This document shows positions 54,236 to 63,472 of a stretch of DNA of 64,000 bases, piece after piece. Source of the stretch: Desulfosporosinus lacus DSM 15449. GTDB taxonomy: Bacteria > Bacillota > Desulfitobacteriia > Desulfitobacteriales > Desulfitobacteriaceae. Position 1 is the stretch's first letter. Each line of letters begins with the position of its first letter. A program made the translations under genes and the position numbers. The stretch lies in contig NZ_FQXJ01000007.1 in NCBI RefSeq assembly GCF_900129935.1, positions 248,001 to 312,000 on the forward strand. Direction: 5' to 3'. The notes below the pieces were generated by a model. It searched no databases. It was not told the origin of the DNA and worked only from the letters and a program-made list of their open reading frames with translations.

Positions 54236-55720
54236 ATGGGAAAAGCAACTGGATTTTTAGAGTATGAGAGAATCAAACCGAAAAAACGATCTCCAGAAGA
54301 AAGAATCAAAGACTGGGGCGAGATAAGGTTGCCGCGAGATCCTGAGGTAATTAAAACTCAGGGTGCACGATGCATGAACTGTGGAGTCCCTTTCTGTCAC
54401 GGCGGTGTGCTGTTAAATGGCATGGCTTCGGGATGTCCTCTTCACAATCTTATTCCTGAGTGGAATGAGCTTATTTATAAGGGGCAGTGGGAGGAAGCTT
54501 ACCAAAGGCTGACCAGAACCAGCCCTTTCCCGGAATTTACGTCCAGAGTCTGCCCTGCACCGTGTGAAGGGGCCTGCACAGAAGGCTATATCATGGAGTC
54601 TGTTACCATAAACAGTCTCGAATATGAAATCATTGAGAAAGCTTTTGCAGAAGGGTGGGTAAAACCCAGGAAGGGTAAGGCTACAGGAAAGAGAATTGCC
54701 ATTGTCGGTTCAGGCCCTTCGGGACTATCTGCTGCCTACTATTTAAAGGCCGTGGGACATGACGTAACTGTATATGAGAGAAGCGACAGAGTCGGCGGCT
54801 TAATGATGTACGGGATTCCGAACATGAAGCTTGAAAAACGCATTGTGGAAAGACGATTTACACTGCTGAAGGAATCAGGAATCCAATTTGTGCTTAACAC
54901 AGAGGTGGGCAAAGACATCAGTGCGCGGGATTTAGTTGATCAATATGATGCCGTTGTACTGTGCGCCGGTGCAACCAAAGCGCGAGGACTTGATGTTGAA
55001 GGAAAAGACCTAAAAGGGGTTCACTTTGCTGTAGATTTTCTAAAGGCTAATACAAAAAGCCTCTTGGATTCAAATCTTCAGGACGGCAATTTCATTAGCG
55101 CCAAAGGCAAGAACGTCATCGTTATCGGTGGGGGGGATACAGGAACGGACTGCGTAGCCACGTCTATACGGCATGGTTGTGAGAGTGTCTTCCAGTTTGA
55201 AATTTTGCCTGAACCGCCCGCTAAGAGAATAGAAGAGCATAATCCTTGGCCTGAATGGCCGAAGATGCTAAATGTGGACTACGGTCAGGAAGAAGCTATA
55301 AGCCTGTATGGAAAGGATCCTAGAAACTACCTTATATCCACTAAAAAGATTGTGGGAAATGAAAACGGTGAGGTCACGGAAGTTCACACGGTAGAAATCT
55401 CCTGGGTCAGGGATGTTTCTGGAAGAATGGTGCCTCAAGAAGTTCAAGGGAGCGACAAAGTCTGGAAAGCTGACCTTGTGCTTCTGGCCATGGGATTTCT
55501 AGGTCCGGAAGATATGATAGCGAATGAGCTTAAGCTTGATAGAGACCCCCGCAGCAATGTGAAAGCAGAATATGAGGTTTTTGAGACCAATGTGGATAAG
55601 GTATTCACCGCAGGCGATATGAGAAGAGGTCAGAGTCTCATAGTCTGGGCTCTCCAAGAAGGAAAGCTTGCCGCAAGGGAAGTCGATAAATACCTAATGG
55701 GTAAAAGTGTCATTAAATAA
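54236..55720 (+). CDS. gltD: Glutamate synthase, small subunit (NADPH-dependent)
   Basis: 494 residues. N-terminal Fe-S cysteines (CMNCGVPFCHGG, CPLHN, CPAPCEGACT) are followed by an FAD-binding motif VGSGPSGLSAAYYL and a second dinucleotide site VIGGGDTGTDCVA for NADPH, and C-terminal FTAGDMRRGQSLIVWAL. It passes electrons from NADPH through FAD and 4Fe-4S clusters to GltB. It starts 18 bases after gltB and is followed by a strong terminator. Confidence 0.96.
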   Translation: MGKATGFLEYERIKPKKRSPEERIKDWGEIRLPRDPEVIKTQGARCMNCGVPFCHGGVLLNGMASGCPLHNLIPEWNELIYKGQWEEAYQRLTRTSPFPEFTSRVCPAPCEGACTEGYIMESVTINSLEYEIIEKAFAEGWVKPRKGKATGKRIAIVGSGPSGLSAAYYLKAVGHDVTVYERSDRVGGLMMYGIPNMKLEKRIVERRFTLLKESGIQFVLNTEVGKDISARDLVDQYDAVVLCAGATKARGLDVEGKDLKGVHFAVDFLKANTKSLLDSNLQDGNFISAKGKNVIVIGGGDTGTDCVATSIRHGCESVFQFEILPEPPAKRIEEHNPWPEWPKMLNVDYGQEEAISLYGKDPRNYLISTKKIVGNENGEVTEVHTVEISWVRDVSGRMVPQEVQGSDKVWKADLVLLAMGFLGPEDMIANELKLDRDPRSNVKAEYEVFETNVDKVFTAGDMRRGQSLIVWALQEGKLAAREVDKYLMGKSVIK

Positions 55721-55730
55721 GTAAGTATTA

Positions 55731-55777
55731 AGGACCCGCAACACCGTTCAAGGTTGGTGATGCGGGTCCTTTTTTCA
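55731..55777 (+). terminator. Terminator after gltBD
   Basis: AGGACCCGCA pairs with TGCGGGTCCT, inner ACACC/GGTGA-like pairing, followed by TTTTTTC. Confidence 0.85.
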
Positions 55778-56130
55778 ATTCCGAGACACCCGCTTCAAGT
55801 GGGTGTTCCTTATTCTACTTCGGTTACGATAGTCTCCAGTGGAGAGTATCGCCGAAGCCGTGGTCCCAATAGGAATGCCTACCGGCGTAGGATAGAGTAT
55901 CGCGGAGCACCTTTCACAATAGGAACACTTGGTGCGAAGGAGGTAGACTCCATCTTACGGCGCGAATGTATTCGTCTGTGGATATGCCCCTTCGGCATAA
56001 GTCTATCCTCAGCGCAATTGTATTCGTTACGGGCCGTGCGCTTTCGGCGATAATCTCCACCGGAGACTATCGTACTGGAGACTTGCGTCACCGAAGTCTC
56101 GATGTTCGGCTTTAGGTGAACGAGTTCACT
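55776..56130 (+). repeat. 355-base hairpin-rich repeat element
   Basis: At least five strong stem-loops in a row: ACACCCGCTT/AAGTGGGTGT, CTTCGG..TCTCC/GGAGA..CCGAAG (55818-55857), TATGCC/GGCATA around 55983, GATAATCTCC/GGAGACTATC (56048-56072) and GAGACTT/AAGTCTC (56077-56100). The two ends match the 90-base copy at 49263-49352. No start site or protein character; open frames through it are by chance. It may be a mobile non-autonomous element or a structured RNA. Confidence 0.65.
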
Positions 56131-56198
56131 GATTAATAACATTAAGTTATTGGTACCTTGAGAGCGGTATGAAATAAAAATTTCTATCTGTAATAGAT

Positions 56199-57398
56199 TT
56201 AGATGGCAGACTCATTATCTGGCAGTTTGTAAAATGGTTGCATCTTGGTGGTCAAGAACAAATTTAGTGCTGCAATAGCGGCGCCGATCACAAAAACGTA
56301 TTCATAGCCGAAAATAGTCCAGATAAAACCGCCTAGAAATGGTACAAACATAGAGACTATGTGGTCAATGCTTATTCCCATAGACAATGTGGGAGAAACA
56401 TCTTCTGGACTAAGGGCGATTTTTTTGACATAGGTAGCTCTGGCCATACTCACGGATGCCAGCATTTGATCTAGTACAAATAATCCACAAATAGTGTATA
56501 GAGCAATTTTGTCCATACCCAAATTTTCAAATATTCCTTGAGTAAAGGCATAACCCAGACAAATAAAGATTAAAGACACAGCTTCTCCAGCCAGAACAAA
56601 TCTTTCTCCCACACTGTCAATTAAATAACCAATAAAGGGCTTAAAGACAATTCCCAATCCGGCGATAAGAAAGCTAAGAACGGCAAAAGTAGCTACTCCT
56701 TGATCAAATACTTTGATCAGGACCCAAGGCCCAAAGGTAATAAAAATCTGCTTCCTTGCTCCATAAAGAATACTAAGTCCATAGAAGACTTTATATTCCT
56801 TGCGTAGAACAAAGCGTTTTCCGACTCTCTTGCCAGAGTGGGGTTTCATTAATAATATAAGAATAGCGGATAAAAAGAAGGCCCCTGCCGAAATAGACAA
56901 GGCCAAATGATAGTCTATTTTCATAAACCTAAATAAAAAAGCAGTTGCCAGACTTGTCGCTAGAAAGACAGCGGTGTTTACCGAATTGATTTGACCTAAC
57001 CGTCTTCCCATCTGACCATCTGTTGCAAGGTTCATTCCGATACTGTTGGACATTGGCATAAATAAATGTTGGCCCATGCTGTAAAGCGTCAGCCAACCAA
57101 TCATAGGCAGATATTCAGGCGACCAGAATGCCAGTCCGAGAGCCCCCAAACCTCCAAGGAGGTTTGCCACAGCAGCCGTCCGCACGTCTCCGAAGGCAAA
57201 CAATAAACCAGTTACAAAGACAACTGCGAACCCGGGGAATTCACGTGGTATTTCTAGAAATGTTCTTTGAGATATGGTTAGTTGATAATTATCATTCAAA
57301 AAGTTATTAAAGAAAGAAGTATCTATACTTTGTGTAATGCCTATTACCGCACTGGCCAATAAAAATAAGACAAAATCCCTTTTCCCTATTCCCAACAT
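56199..57398 (-). CDS. Major facilitator superfamily transporter
   Basis: 399 residues with about 12 hydrophobic segments and the usual central cytoplasmic loop (MKPHSGKRVGKRFVLRKEYK). The start at 57398 has AAGAGG upstream. Segment motifs such as FGDVRTAAVANLLGGLGALG (after TM2) and GYLIDSVGERFVLAGEA (TM8 loop) are of MFS type. I see no substrate-specific signature. Single gene, divergent from corA. Confidence 0.8.
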   Translation of the reverse strand: MLGIGKRDFVLFLLASAVIGITQSIDTSFFNNFLNDNYQLTISQRTFLEIPREFPGFAVVFVTGLLFAFGDVRTAAVANLLGGLGALGLAFWSPEYLPMIGWLTLYSMGQHLFMPMSNSIGMNLATDGQMGRRLGQINSVNTAVFLATSLATAFLFRFMKIDYHLALSISAGAFFLSAILILLMKPHSGKRVGKRFVLRKEYKVFYGLSILYGARKQIFITFGPWVLIKVFDQGVATFAVLSFLIAGLGIVFKPFIGYLIDSVGERFVLAGEAVSLIFICLGYAFTQGIFENLGMDKIALYTICGLFVLDQMLASVSMARATYVKKIALSPEDVSPTLSMGISIDHIVSMFVPFLGGFIWTIFGYEYVFVIGAAIAALNLFLTTKMQPFYKLPDNESAI

Positions 57399-57674
57399 AT
57401 CGTTTAACCTCTTACTCTCTTTTCATATAGCTTAGATATATAATTCTACTTGATCATAGAAATTCCTGCGGTTTTCGAATCTTTTTATGTAGTCTAAAGT
57501 TGATAATTGATTTTAGGATGAAAATTATTGGGAAAATTGTAAACAAACCTAGTTAATGGTAACCTATAGAGTGTGATTGATCAAAGAAATTAGGGTATTA
57601 ATAAAAGAGCGATTCTCGTCCTTTTTAAAAGGCAAAAGACTGGTTTGGAAGATCCAAAGTGGGAGGCGGAAAAA

Positions 57675-58607
57675 ATGTTAGCAGTCTATAATACTATCGG
57701 AAATAATTTCGTAAAAACTGACAAACCAGAAGAAAAGGGCTCTTGGATAAATATGATAAATCCGACGGAAGACGAAATAGCTCTCGTCACTAAGGCCATA
57801 AAAATTGAGAATGATCATTTTATCAGGGATGCATTAGACGATGAAGAGCGGCCCCGAATTGAGTCGGAGAATAACCAAATCTTAGTTATTATTAATGTGC
57901 CGATTATTCAAAATGCGACGGTCATTTACGATACAATTCCTCTTGGAATCATATTGACAGAAGATCATTTTGTGACAGTGTGTTTGCAGGACGTTGAGGT
58001 TCTTAAGGACTTTGCGACCGGGAAAATCCGCGGAATGAATACTCATAAAAAGACCCGGTTTTTGTTTCAAATCCTCTATAAAAGTGCTACCTTATATCTA
58101 ACCTTACTAAGAGAGATTGAAAAGAAGACTAACGAAATTGAGTTAACACTTCACAAATCGATGAAGAATAAGGAATTAATTCGGTTGCTCAATCTTCAAA
58201 AAAGCCTTTTGTATTTTACGACTTCCTTGAAATCCAATGAAAAGGTTATGGAAAAAATGCTAAGGACAAGGGTTTTGAAAATCTATGAAGAGGATCAGGA
58301 TTTGCTGGAAGATGTTATTATAGAAAATAAACAAGCAGTAGAGATGGCGGAAACCTATAGCAACATTTCGAGCAGCATGATGGATGCTTTTGCTTCTATT
58401 ATTTCGAATAACTTAAATATGGTGATGAAATTTTTAGCGTCCATTACGATTGTTTTAGCCCTACCAACGATGCTGGCCAGCTTTTTCGGAATGAATGTAA
58501 GAATTCCGTTTCAGACATCTGACTATGGTTTTGTGATTATCGTTGGCATGTCTGTCGTCCTCTGCTTTGGCGGTATTATTTTTTTAGCGAAAAGAAAAAT
58601 GTTCTGA
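57675..58607 (+). CDS. corA: CorA-type magnesium transporter
   Basis: 310 residues from ATG 57675, chosen over TTG 57645 because GGGAGG lies 8 bases upstream. A long soluble N-terminal domain (~1-245) is followed by two C-terminal membrane segments with the signature G-M-N near residue 272 (SFFGMNV) between them. It forms pentameric Mg2+/Co2+ channels in the membrane. The loop after GMN is RIPFQTS rather than the classic MPE, as in the wider CorA-like branch (some members act on Zn2+ or other ions). Confidence 0.88.
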   Translation: MLAVYNTIGNNFVKTDKPEEKGSWINMINPTEDEIALVTKAIKIENDHFIRDALDDEERPRIESENNQILVIINVPIIQNATVIYDTIPLGIILTEDHFVTVCLQDVEVLKDFATGKIRGMNTHKKTRFLFQILYKSATLYLTLLREIEKKTNEIELTLHKSMKNKELIRLLNLQKSLLYFTTSLKSNEKVMEKMLRTRVLKIYEEDQDLLEDVIIENKQAVEMAETYSNISSSMMDAFASIISNNLNMVMKFLASITIVLALPTMLASFFGMNVRIPFQTSDYGFVIIVGMSVVLCFGGIIFLAKRKMF

Positions 58608-58625
58608 GGAAGGATCTAATCAATT

Positions 58626-61007
58626 GTGATAATCAAAATTTCAGTGCGTAATTTGGTTGAATTTGTACTCAGACGCGGAGACTTGCAACCGGGATCCATA
58701 GGTGCTTCAAGGGCCTTAGAAGGAATCAAAGCCCATCAATATATCCAAAAAATTAGTGGAGCAGACTATGTACCTGAAGTTACGCTCAGTTACCTTTATC
58801 CTAATCAGGAAACCCAAGACAGTTGGGTGCCCAAGAGCATAAGCGAAAACCTCTGCTTAGAAATTAAAGGGCGTGCCGACGGTATCATAATGAAGGAATC
58901 CGGTGCTTGTATTGATGAGATCAAAACTACTTCCTTGGACTTAGATCTGATCGATGAATCATTTAGTGATTTGCATTGGGCTCAAGCCCAATGTTATGCA
59001 TTTATGTATGCAATGCAAGAAGGCTTAGAAACAATGGAGACACAACTTACTTATGTTCAGCTTGATACCGTCCAAACCAAGAAATTCTTGAGAAGTTTTT
59101 CACGGACAGAACTAACAGAGTTCTTCTTTAATCTGGTCGAGCAGTATTTGACTTGGGCATGTCAATTGCAAGAATGGGCGCTGAAGAGAGACGACAGCAT
59201 TCGGACAATGCAATTTCCCTTTGGAACCTACAGACCAGGTCAGCGAGAATTAGCAGTAGCCGTTTATCAGACGATTAAACAAAGTCAGAAGCTGTTTGCC
59301 CAAGCCCCAACAGGTATTGGAAAGACTATTGGCACACTGTTTCCTGCCTTAAAGGCTATGGCTGAAGGGTTTACTGTGCAGATTTTCTATCTTACAGCGA
59401 AAACTATTACTCGCACGGTTGCCGAAAAAGCCCTGACAGATTTACAGTCACAAGGATTAGATATTAAACGTCTGACGTTAACGGCTAAAAGTAAACTGTG
59501 TTTTCTTTCCGAAGCGTCATGCCTGCCCGAAGACTGTCCGTTTGCACGAGGATATTATGATCGGGTGAGAGGAGCTGTGGAGGACGTCTTTAAGGAACAA
59601 GCTTGGACACGACAAATAATCGAGCTATATGCTCGCAAGCACGTTGTTTGTCCTTTTGAGTTCTCCTTGGAAATGGCAAATTGGGCAGATGTGGTGATTT
59701 GTGATTATAATTATGTGTTTGATCCACGCGTCTATTTAAGGCGCTTTTTTCTAGAAGGAGGAGAGTACACCTTTTTGGTGGATGAAGCACATAATTTAGT
59801 AGACAGAGCAAGGGATATGTTTTCAGCCGAGCTGGGGAAGGAATCTTGGCTGAGTTTAAAGAGATTAACAAAAGAAGACGACTTGAGGCTGACTAAAAGT
59901 TTGACAAAAGTTAATTCTGCTTTAGTTAAAGAAAAAAAGGGTTGCACAGAAGCTGGTGAAAATGGGGAGAGTGTTGAAAAGGAATCCCCAACAAAACTGA
60001 TTCAAGCATTAAGGAACTTTGTTAAAGCGGCTGAATATTTCCTAAAAACGAACAAGCAACTGTTTTCTTGGCGGGAACAACTGGTTGAACACTATTTCCA
60101 GGCGTTAAGTTTTACCAGAACAGCAGATAGTTATAATGAGCGATATGTTACTTATAAGTATTTAACAAGGGATGATTTCAAAATTAAGTTGTTCTGCCTT
60201 GATCCTTCTATGCGCCTAAAGGAAGCTCTGGAAAGAGGTCGCTCCGCTGTGCTTTTTTCGGCGACACTGAGTCCGATGGAATACTTTATGAACGTTTTAG
60301 GCGGGGACCAAACATCTTACAAACTTAAACTAACGTCTCCTTTTCCCCCACAGAATCTTTGTCTGCTGATAAATGATCGTATATCTACTAAGTATAAGCA
60401 ACGGGCCGCGACTTACGAGCAAGTTACAGAAGCGATTTCGGCGGTGGTTCTATACAAAAAGGGGAACTATTTAGCCTATTTTCCTTCGTATCACTATATG
60501 AATGAAGTTTATCTAAGATTTAAGGCACAAAACCCTCAAGTAGACGTAATTTGCCAAAGTTCCGGTTTGACTGAAGAGGAACGAGAGGCTTTTTTAATAA
60601 GATTTTCACATAACCCCGAGCAAACCCTAGTGGGTTTTGTTTTGATGGGCGGGATCTTCGGCGAAGGTATCGACCTGATTGGGGACAGGCTCTCAGGAGC
60701 GATAGTAGTAGGAGTTGGCTTGCCGCAGGTTTGTATGGAGCGAGAAATTCTTCGCACATACTATGAAACAGCAAGCCATCAAGGTTTCGAATTTGCGTAT
60801 CTTTATCCAGGGATGAACAAAGTCTTACAGGCAGTAGGCAGGGTGATTCGAACAGAAAAAGACAAAGGGATTGTCTTACTAATAGATGAACGCTTCTCAA
60901 AAGCATCCTATAGAAAATTGTTTCCTGATGAATGGAAAAAGGTGTGCAACGCTGGATCGGTAGACAGTATGCTTCCTGTCATTAAAAACTTCTGGATCTC
61001 AGATTAA
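58626..61007 (+). CDS. XPD/DinG-like Fe-S helicase with N-terminal nuclease-like domain
   Basis: 793 residues from GTG 58626. Residues ~1-185 look like a PD-(D/E)XK nuclease of the Cas4/RecB kind: D85 (GRADGI), E98-I-K100 (DEIKTT) and Q120-A-Q122-C-Y. The helicase follows: Walker A APTGIGKT at 227-234, four cysteines C292, C299, C304 and C342 in the place of the XPD Fe-S cluster, DEAH at 386-389, and motif VI QAVGRVIRTEKD. It should unwind DNA 5'-3' in repair. Nineteen bases after corA, so possibly co-transcribed. Confidence 0.85.
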   Translation: MIIKISVRNLVEFVLRRGDLQPGSIGASRALEGIKAHQYIQKISGADYVPEVTLSYLYPNQETQDSWVPKSISENLCLEIKGRADGIIMKESGACIDEIKTTSLDLDLIDESFSDLHWAQAQCYAFMYAMQEGLETMETQLTYVQLDTVQTKKFLRSFSRTELTEFFFNLVEQYLTWACQLQEWALKRDDSIRTMQFPFGTYRPGQRELAVAVYQTIKQSQKLFAQAPTGIGKTIGTLFPALKAMAEGFTVQIFYLTAKTITRTVAEKALTDLQSQGLDIKRLTLTAKSKLCFLSEASCLPEDCPFARGYYDRVRGAVEDVFKEQAWTRQIIELYARKHVVCPFEFSLEMANWADVVICDYNYVFDPRVYLRRFFLEGGEYTFLVDEAHNLVDRARDMFSAELGKESWLSLKRLTKEDDLRLTKSLTKVNSALVKEKKGCTEAGENGESVEKESPTKLIQALRNFVKAAEYFLKTNKQLFSWREQLVEHYFQALSFTRTADSYNERYVTYKYLTRDDFKIKLFCLDPSMRLKEALERGRSAVLFSATLSPMEYFMNVLGGDQTSYKLKLTSPFPPQNLCLLINDRISTKYKQRAATYEQVTEAISAVVLYKKGNYLAYFPSYHYMNEVYLRFKAQNPQVDVICQSSGLTEEEREAFLIRFSHNPEQTLVGFVLMGGIFGEGIDLIGDRLSGAIVVGVGLPQVCMEREILRTYYETASHQGFEFAYLYPGMNKVLQAVGRVIRTEKDKGIVLLIDERFSKASYRKLFPDEWKKVCNAGSVDSMLPVIKNFWISD

Positions 61008-61048
61008 ATTTGGTCAATAGGGTTTCTTCAAGGAATTAGAATGTTGCT

Positions 61049-61088
61049 AAAACAAGCGAAATGCTACTAGGCTTAGCGCTTGTTTTTA
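61049..61088 (+). terminator. Terminator after the helicase gene
   Basis: AAAACAAGCG pairs with CGCTTGTTTT around an 18-base loop, ending in TTTT. Confidence 0.65.
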
Positions 61089-61099
61089 TGGTTTAATAG

Positions 61100-61564
61100 A
61101 TGAGGAACAGATATGCGAAAAGAATGAGGTTTTTGATAATGATAATGTATTTTTTCCCTATTGTACTTATAGTCACGTCAAATATTATTTATAATGTGTG
61201 TCAAAAGTCTACCCCTCACAGTGCCAATCCCTTTTCGGCTCTGCTGGTTACCTATTTGACTGCAGCTGTTTTAACTCTAATAGCCTTTCCTTTTTATAAA
61301 ACGGATAAGGGTTTTTTTCAATCCTTTCATCAGTTAAATTGGACTAGCTTTGCCCTAGGTGTTGCTATAATAGGCCTTGAATTAGGTTATTTGCTTGCCT
61401 ACAGGGCTGGGTGGAATTTAAGCGTCGGATCTTTGGTAGCAAATATTATTCTTGCTATTATGCTTATTCCCATTGGAATATTGTTTTACAAAGAGGGTTT
61501 TGCAGTTAACCAAATTATTGGGGTGGTATTTTGCATGGTAGGATTGGTACTAATCAACAAGTAA
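61100..61564 (+). CDS. EamA/DMT-like half-size membrane protein
   Basis: 154 residues, four to five membrane segments (e.g. IVLIVTSNIIYNVC, ALLVTYLTAAVLTLIAFPFY, FALGVAIIGLELGYLLAYRA, ILAIMLIPIGILFY, IIGVVFCMVGLVLI). It corresponds to one EamA repeat; full DMT exporters have two. Half-size members may dimerise. The start is uncertain: ATGs at 61100, 61124 and 61139 are all possible and none has a strong site. Substrate unknown. Confidence 0.7.
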   Translation: MRNRYAKRMRFLIMIMYFFPIVLIVTSNIIYNVCQKSTPHSANPFSALLVTYLTAAVLTLIAFPFYKTDKGFFQSFHQLNWTSFALGVAIIGLELGYLLAYRAGWNLSVGSLVANIILAIMLIPIGILFYKEGFAVNQIIGVVFCMVGLVLINK

Positions 61565-61612
61565 TAGTTATTAAACTGAACAATTTTAAGCAACTATAGG
61601 AGACGACATAAG

Positions 61613-62839
61613 ATGGATTTATTAGATGATATCTCAAATGGTATAGCGGAGGATCAGGGTTTAAGTTTATCTGCACGATTATTAACTTGGTATACAGCGG
61701 AGCAAAGGGACTTGCCATGGCGGAAGACCGTAGACCCATATGCAATTTGGGTGTCTGAAGTCATGCTCCAACAAACTCAGGTAAAAACGGTTATTCCATA
61801 TTATGAACGATTTTTAAAACTCTTTCCCAGCGTTGAAAAACTTGGAACGGCAAGCCTTGAGGATGTATTAACGATGTGGAGCGGACTTGGCTACTATTCA
61901 AGAGCCCGTCGTATGTGGGAAGGGGCTAACTATCTGATTCAAAAACTGGGTGGGAAAATGCCGAGAGATTATGATGAACTTCTGAAAATTCCGGGGATCG
62001 GCGACTATACTGCAGGAGCTATAGCCAGTATTGCCTTTGGGCAAAGAGTAGCGGCTATAGATGGAAATGTAAAGCGGGTTGTATCACGTCTCTTAGCTTG
62101 GTCGGAGCCGGTAGAGACAGTTCGCAGTTATCGCCACTTTAAAGATCATCTTATGGCATGGCAATCAGCTCAAAAGCCGGGGGATTTCAATCAGGCCTTG
62201 ATGGAACTAGGCGCGATGGTTTGTTCCCCCACGAAACCGGACTGTAAAGGATGTCCTTTAGCCGAAGTTTGCAACGGGTATTTGCAAGGCGACTTCCTGC
62301 GCTACCCTGTAAAGAAGCTCAAGGCTCAGCGCCAAGAGGTTACTCGGTTGACTTTTGTTCTGCGTAAAGGCAACCGGGTATATATTCAAAAACGCCCTTC
62401 CAAGGGGTTGCTGGCTGACCTATGGGAGTTCCCTGGTGTGGAATTGAGTCTCGGAGACATTCATAGTTTGAAAGACAGTCTGCCTGTCATTACTATGGAC
62501 GAGTGCTTCGAATTTTTCAAACAGGCGGTGCCTGACAGAGCGTTTGATGCTCAAGTGAATGACCAAATCGAGAAAGGGATAGAGTTTAATGGTCCAGTTT
62601 GGTACACCTTTAGCCATCGGCGTTGGAAAATAATCTGGTCAATTATTGATTTGTCTGAAACGTTTCGGGCAGAACCGACGAACGCTTACTCCCTGAGAGA
62701 AATAGATGAGAAGTATTGGGCAGAAACTAAGGAAGTAAACGAGCTTGATAAGCAACGGTGGGTTTCCACCAATGAGTTGGGATTGCTCCCTCTTCCGGTT
62801 GCTTTTACTGCCATCGTTGAAAAGTTGTTTGACGATTGA
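61613..62839 (+). CDS. mutY: A/G-specific adenine DNA glycosylase
   Basis: 408 residues. HhH and catalytic region IPGIGDYTAGAIASIAFGQR with the Asp of AIDGNVKRV, Glu in WVSEVMLQQTQV, the 4Fe-4S motif C-x6-C-x2-C-x5-C (CSPTKPDCKGCPLAEVC), and a C-terminal NUDIX-like domain that recognises 8-oxoG (residues ~245-405). It removes adenine mispaired with 8-oxoguanine. ATG 61613 with AGGAGA upstream. The C-terminal domain has a ~35-residue insert (around 285-320) compared with the usual ~350-370-residue protein. Confidence 0.93.
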   Translation: MDLLDDISNGIAEDQGLSLSARLLTWYTAEQRDLPWRKTVDPYAIWVSEVMLQQTQVKTVIPYYERFLKLFPSVEKLGTASLEDVLTMWSGLGYYSRARRMWEGANYLIQKLGGKMPRDYDELLKIPGIGDYTAGAIASIAFGQRVAAIDGNVKRVVSRLLAWSEPVETVRSYRHFKDHLMAWQSAQKPGDFNQALMELGAMVCSPTKPDCKGCPLAEVCNGYLQGDFLRYPVKKLKAQRQEVTRLTFVLRKGNRVYIQKRPSKGLLADLWEFPGVELSLGDIHSLKDSLPVITMDECFEFFKQAVPDRAFDAQVNDQIEKGIEFNGPVWYTFSHRRWKIIWSIIDLSETFRAEPTNAYSLREIDEKYWAETKEVNELDKQRWVSTNELGLLPLPVAFTAIVEKLFDD

Positions 62840-63003
62840 TTAGAATTATATTTTAAACGGTACACCTGAAACTTTGGGCGATGATGATCCTCCAGACTGC
62901 CGCCTAATGTCTCGACCCTTGGAGTAAATCAATAGGGATTGCAGGAAATCTAATGAGAAAAAGATGATGGAATAAACACTAATTTCGGTTTTGTAAGATT
63001 TAT

Positions 63004-63042
63004 TTGACAAATTACCAAGTAAAAAATATATATTGTATACAT
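63004..63042 (+). promoter_or_regulatory. Candidate glnA promoter
   Basis: TTGACA at 63004-63009, with TATATA 17 bases later (63027-63032). A second -10-like TATACA (63036-63041) aligns with the TATAAT before the gltB leader. Which is used is unclear. Confidence 0.5.
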
Positions 63043-63176
63043 GGGCTAAAACAGTTGAATGTGAGGTAGTCTCTATGTTACTTTAAGTGTATAAACTAGT
63101 TAATGTATAGAGCAAAGGCGCTCATAAGAAATTTTGTACTTGATTTAAGTGCAGTTTCTTAGGAGCGTCTTTTTTA
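63035..63176 (+). ncRNA. glnA leader RNA with intrinsic terminator
   Basis: GCTAAAACAGTTGAAT at 63045-63060 is identical to the gltB leader. The terminator stem is GGCGCTCATAAGAAA with TTTCTTAGGAGCGTC (two mismatches) enclosing a GTACTT-AAGTGC inner hairpin, then TTTTTT. About 300 bases remain between it and the glnA start, so read-through must be allowed under some condition. Confidence 0.65.
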
Positions 63177-63220
63177 TACTAGTTAGAAAGTATAGCTTTA
63201 CGTTATATACTTTCTGGAAG
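63175..63220. repeat. Dispersed hairpin repeat (copy 2)
   Basis: ATACTAGTTAGAAAGTATA...ATACTTTCTGGAAG, matching 32645-32689. The 63221-63455 interval after it shows no gene or further element I can name. Confidence 0.6.
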
Positions 63221-63472
63221 GTCCCTTCTCACCGTAAAAGCTTAATCGCTATGTTAAAGATTATGCAGGATATTTTAGCGGGATTATGAGCAGATTTTAG
63301 ATGAACCATTTTCTGAGTTAATTCCTGATAATAAAAGATCTGCTGGCAATCTTTATTGTGGTTGTAAGGGATTATGGACTATGACTGCAAACAAGATTTA
63401 TATGGGATATAATAAGTCTAATAATGGCGATTTAGTTCATATTTTTCACTTTGAGAAAGGAGAGCACCTCAA

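Noticed and set aside
55754-56142. Open frames of 87-99 codons downstream of gltD
   Set aside because: They lie in the hairpin-rich repeat and gltD terminator; translated sequence is Arg-rich and repeat-driven.
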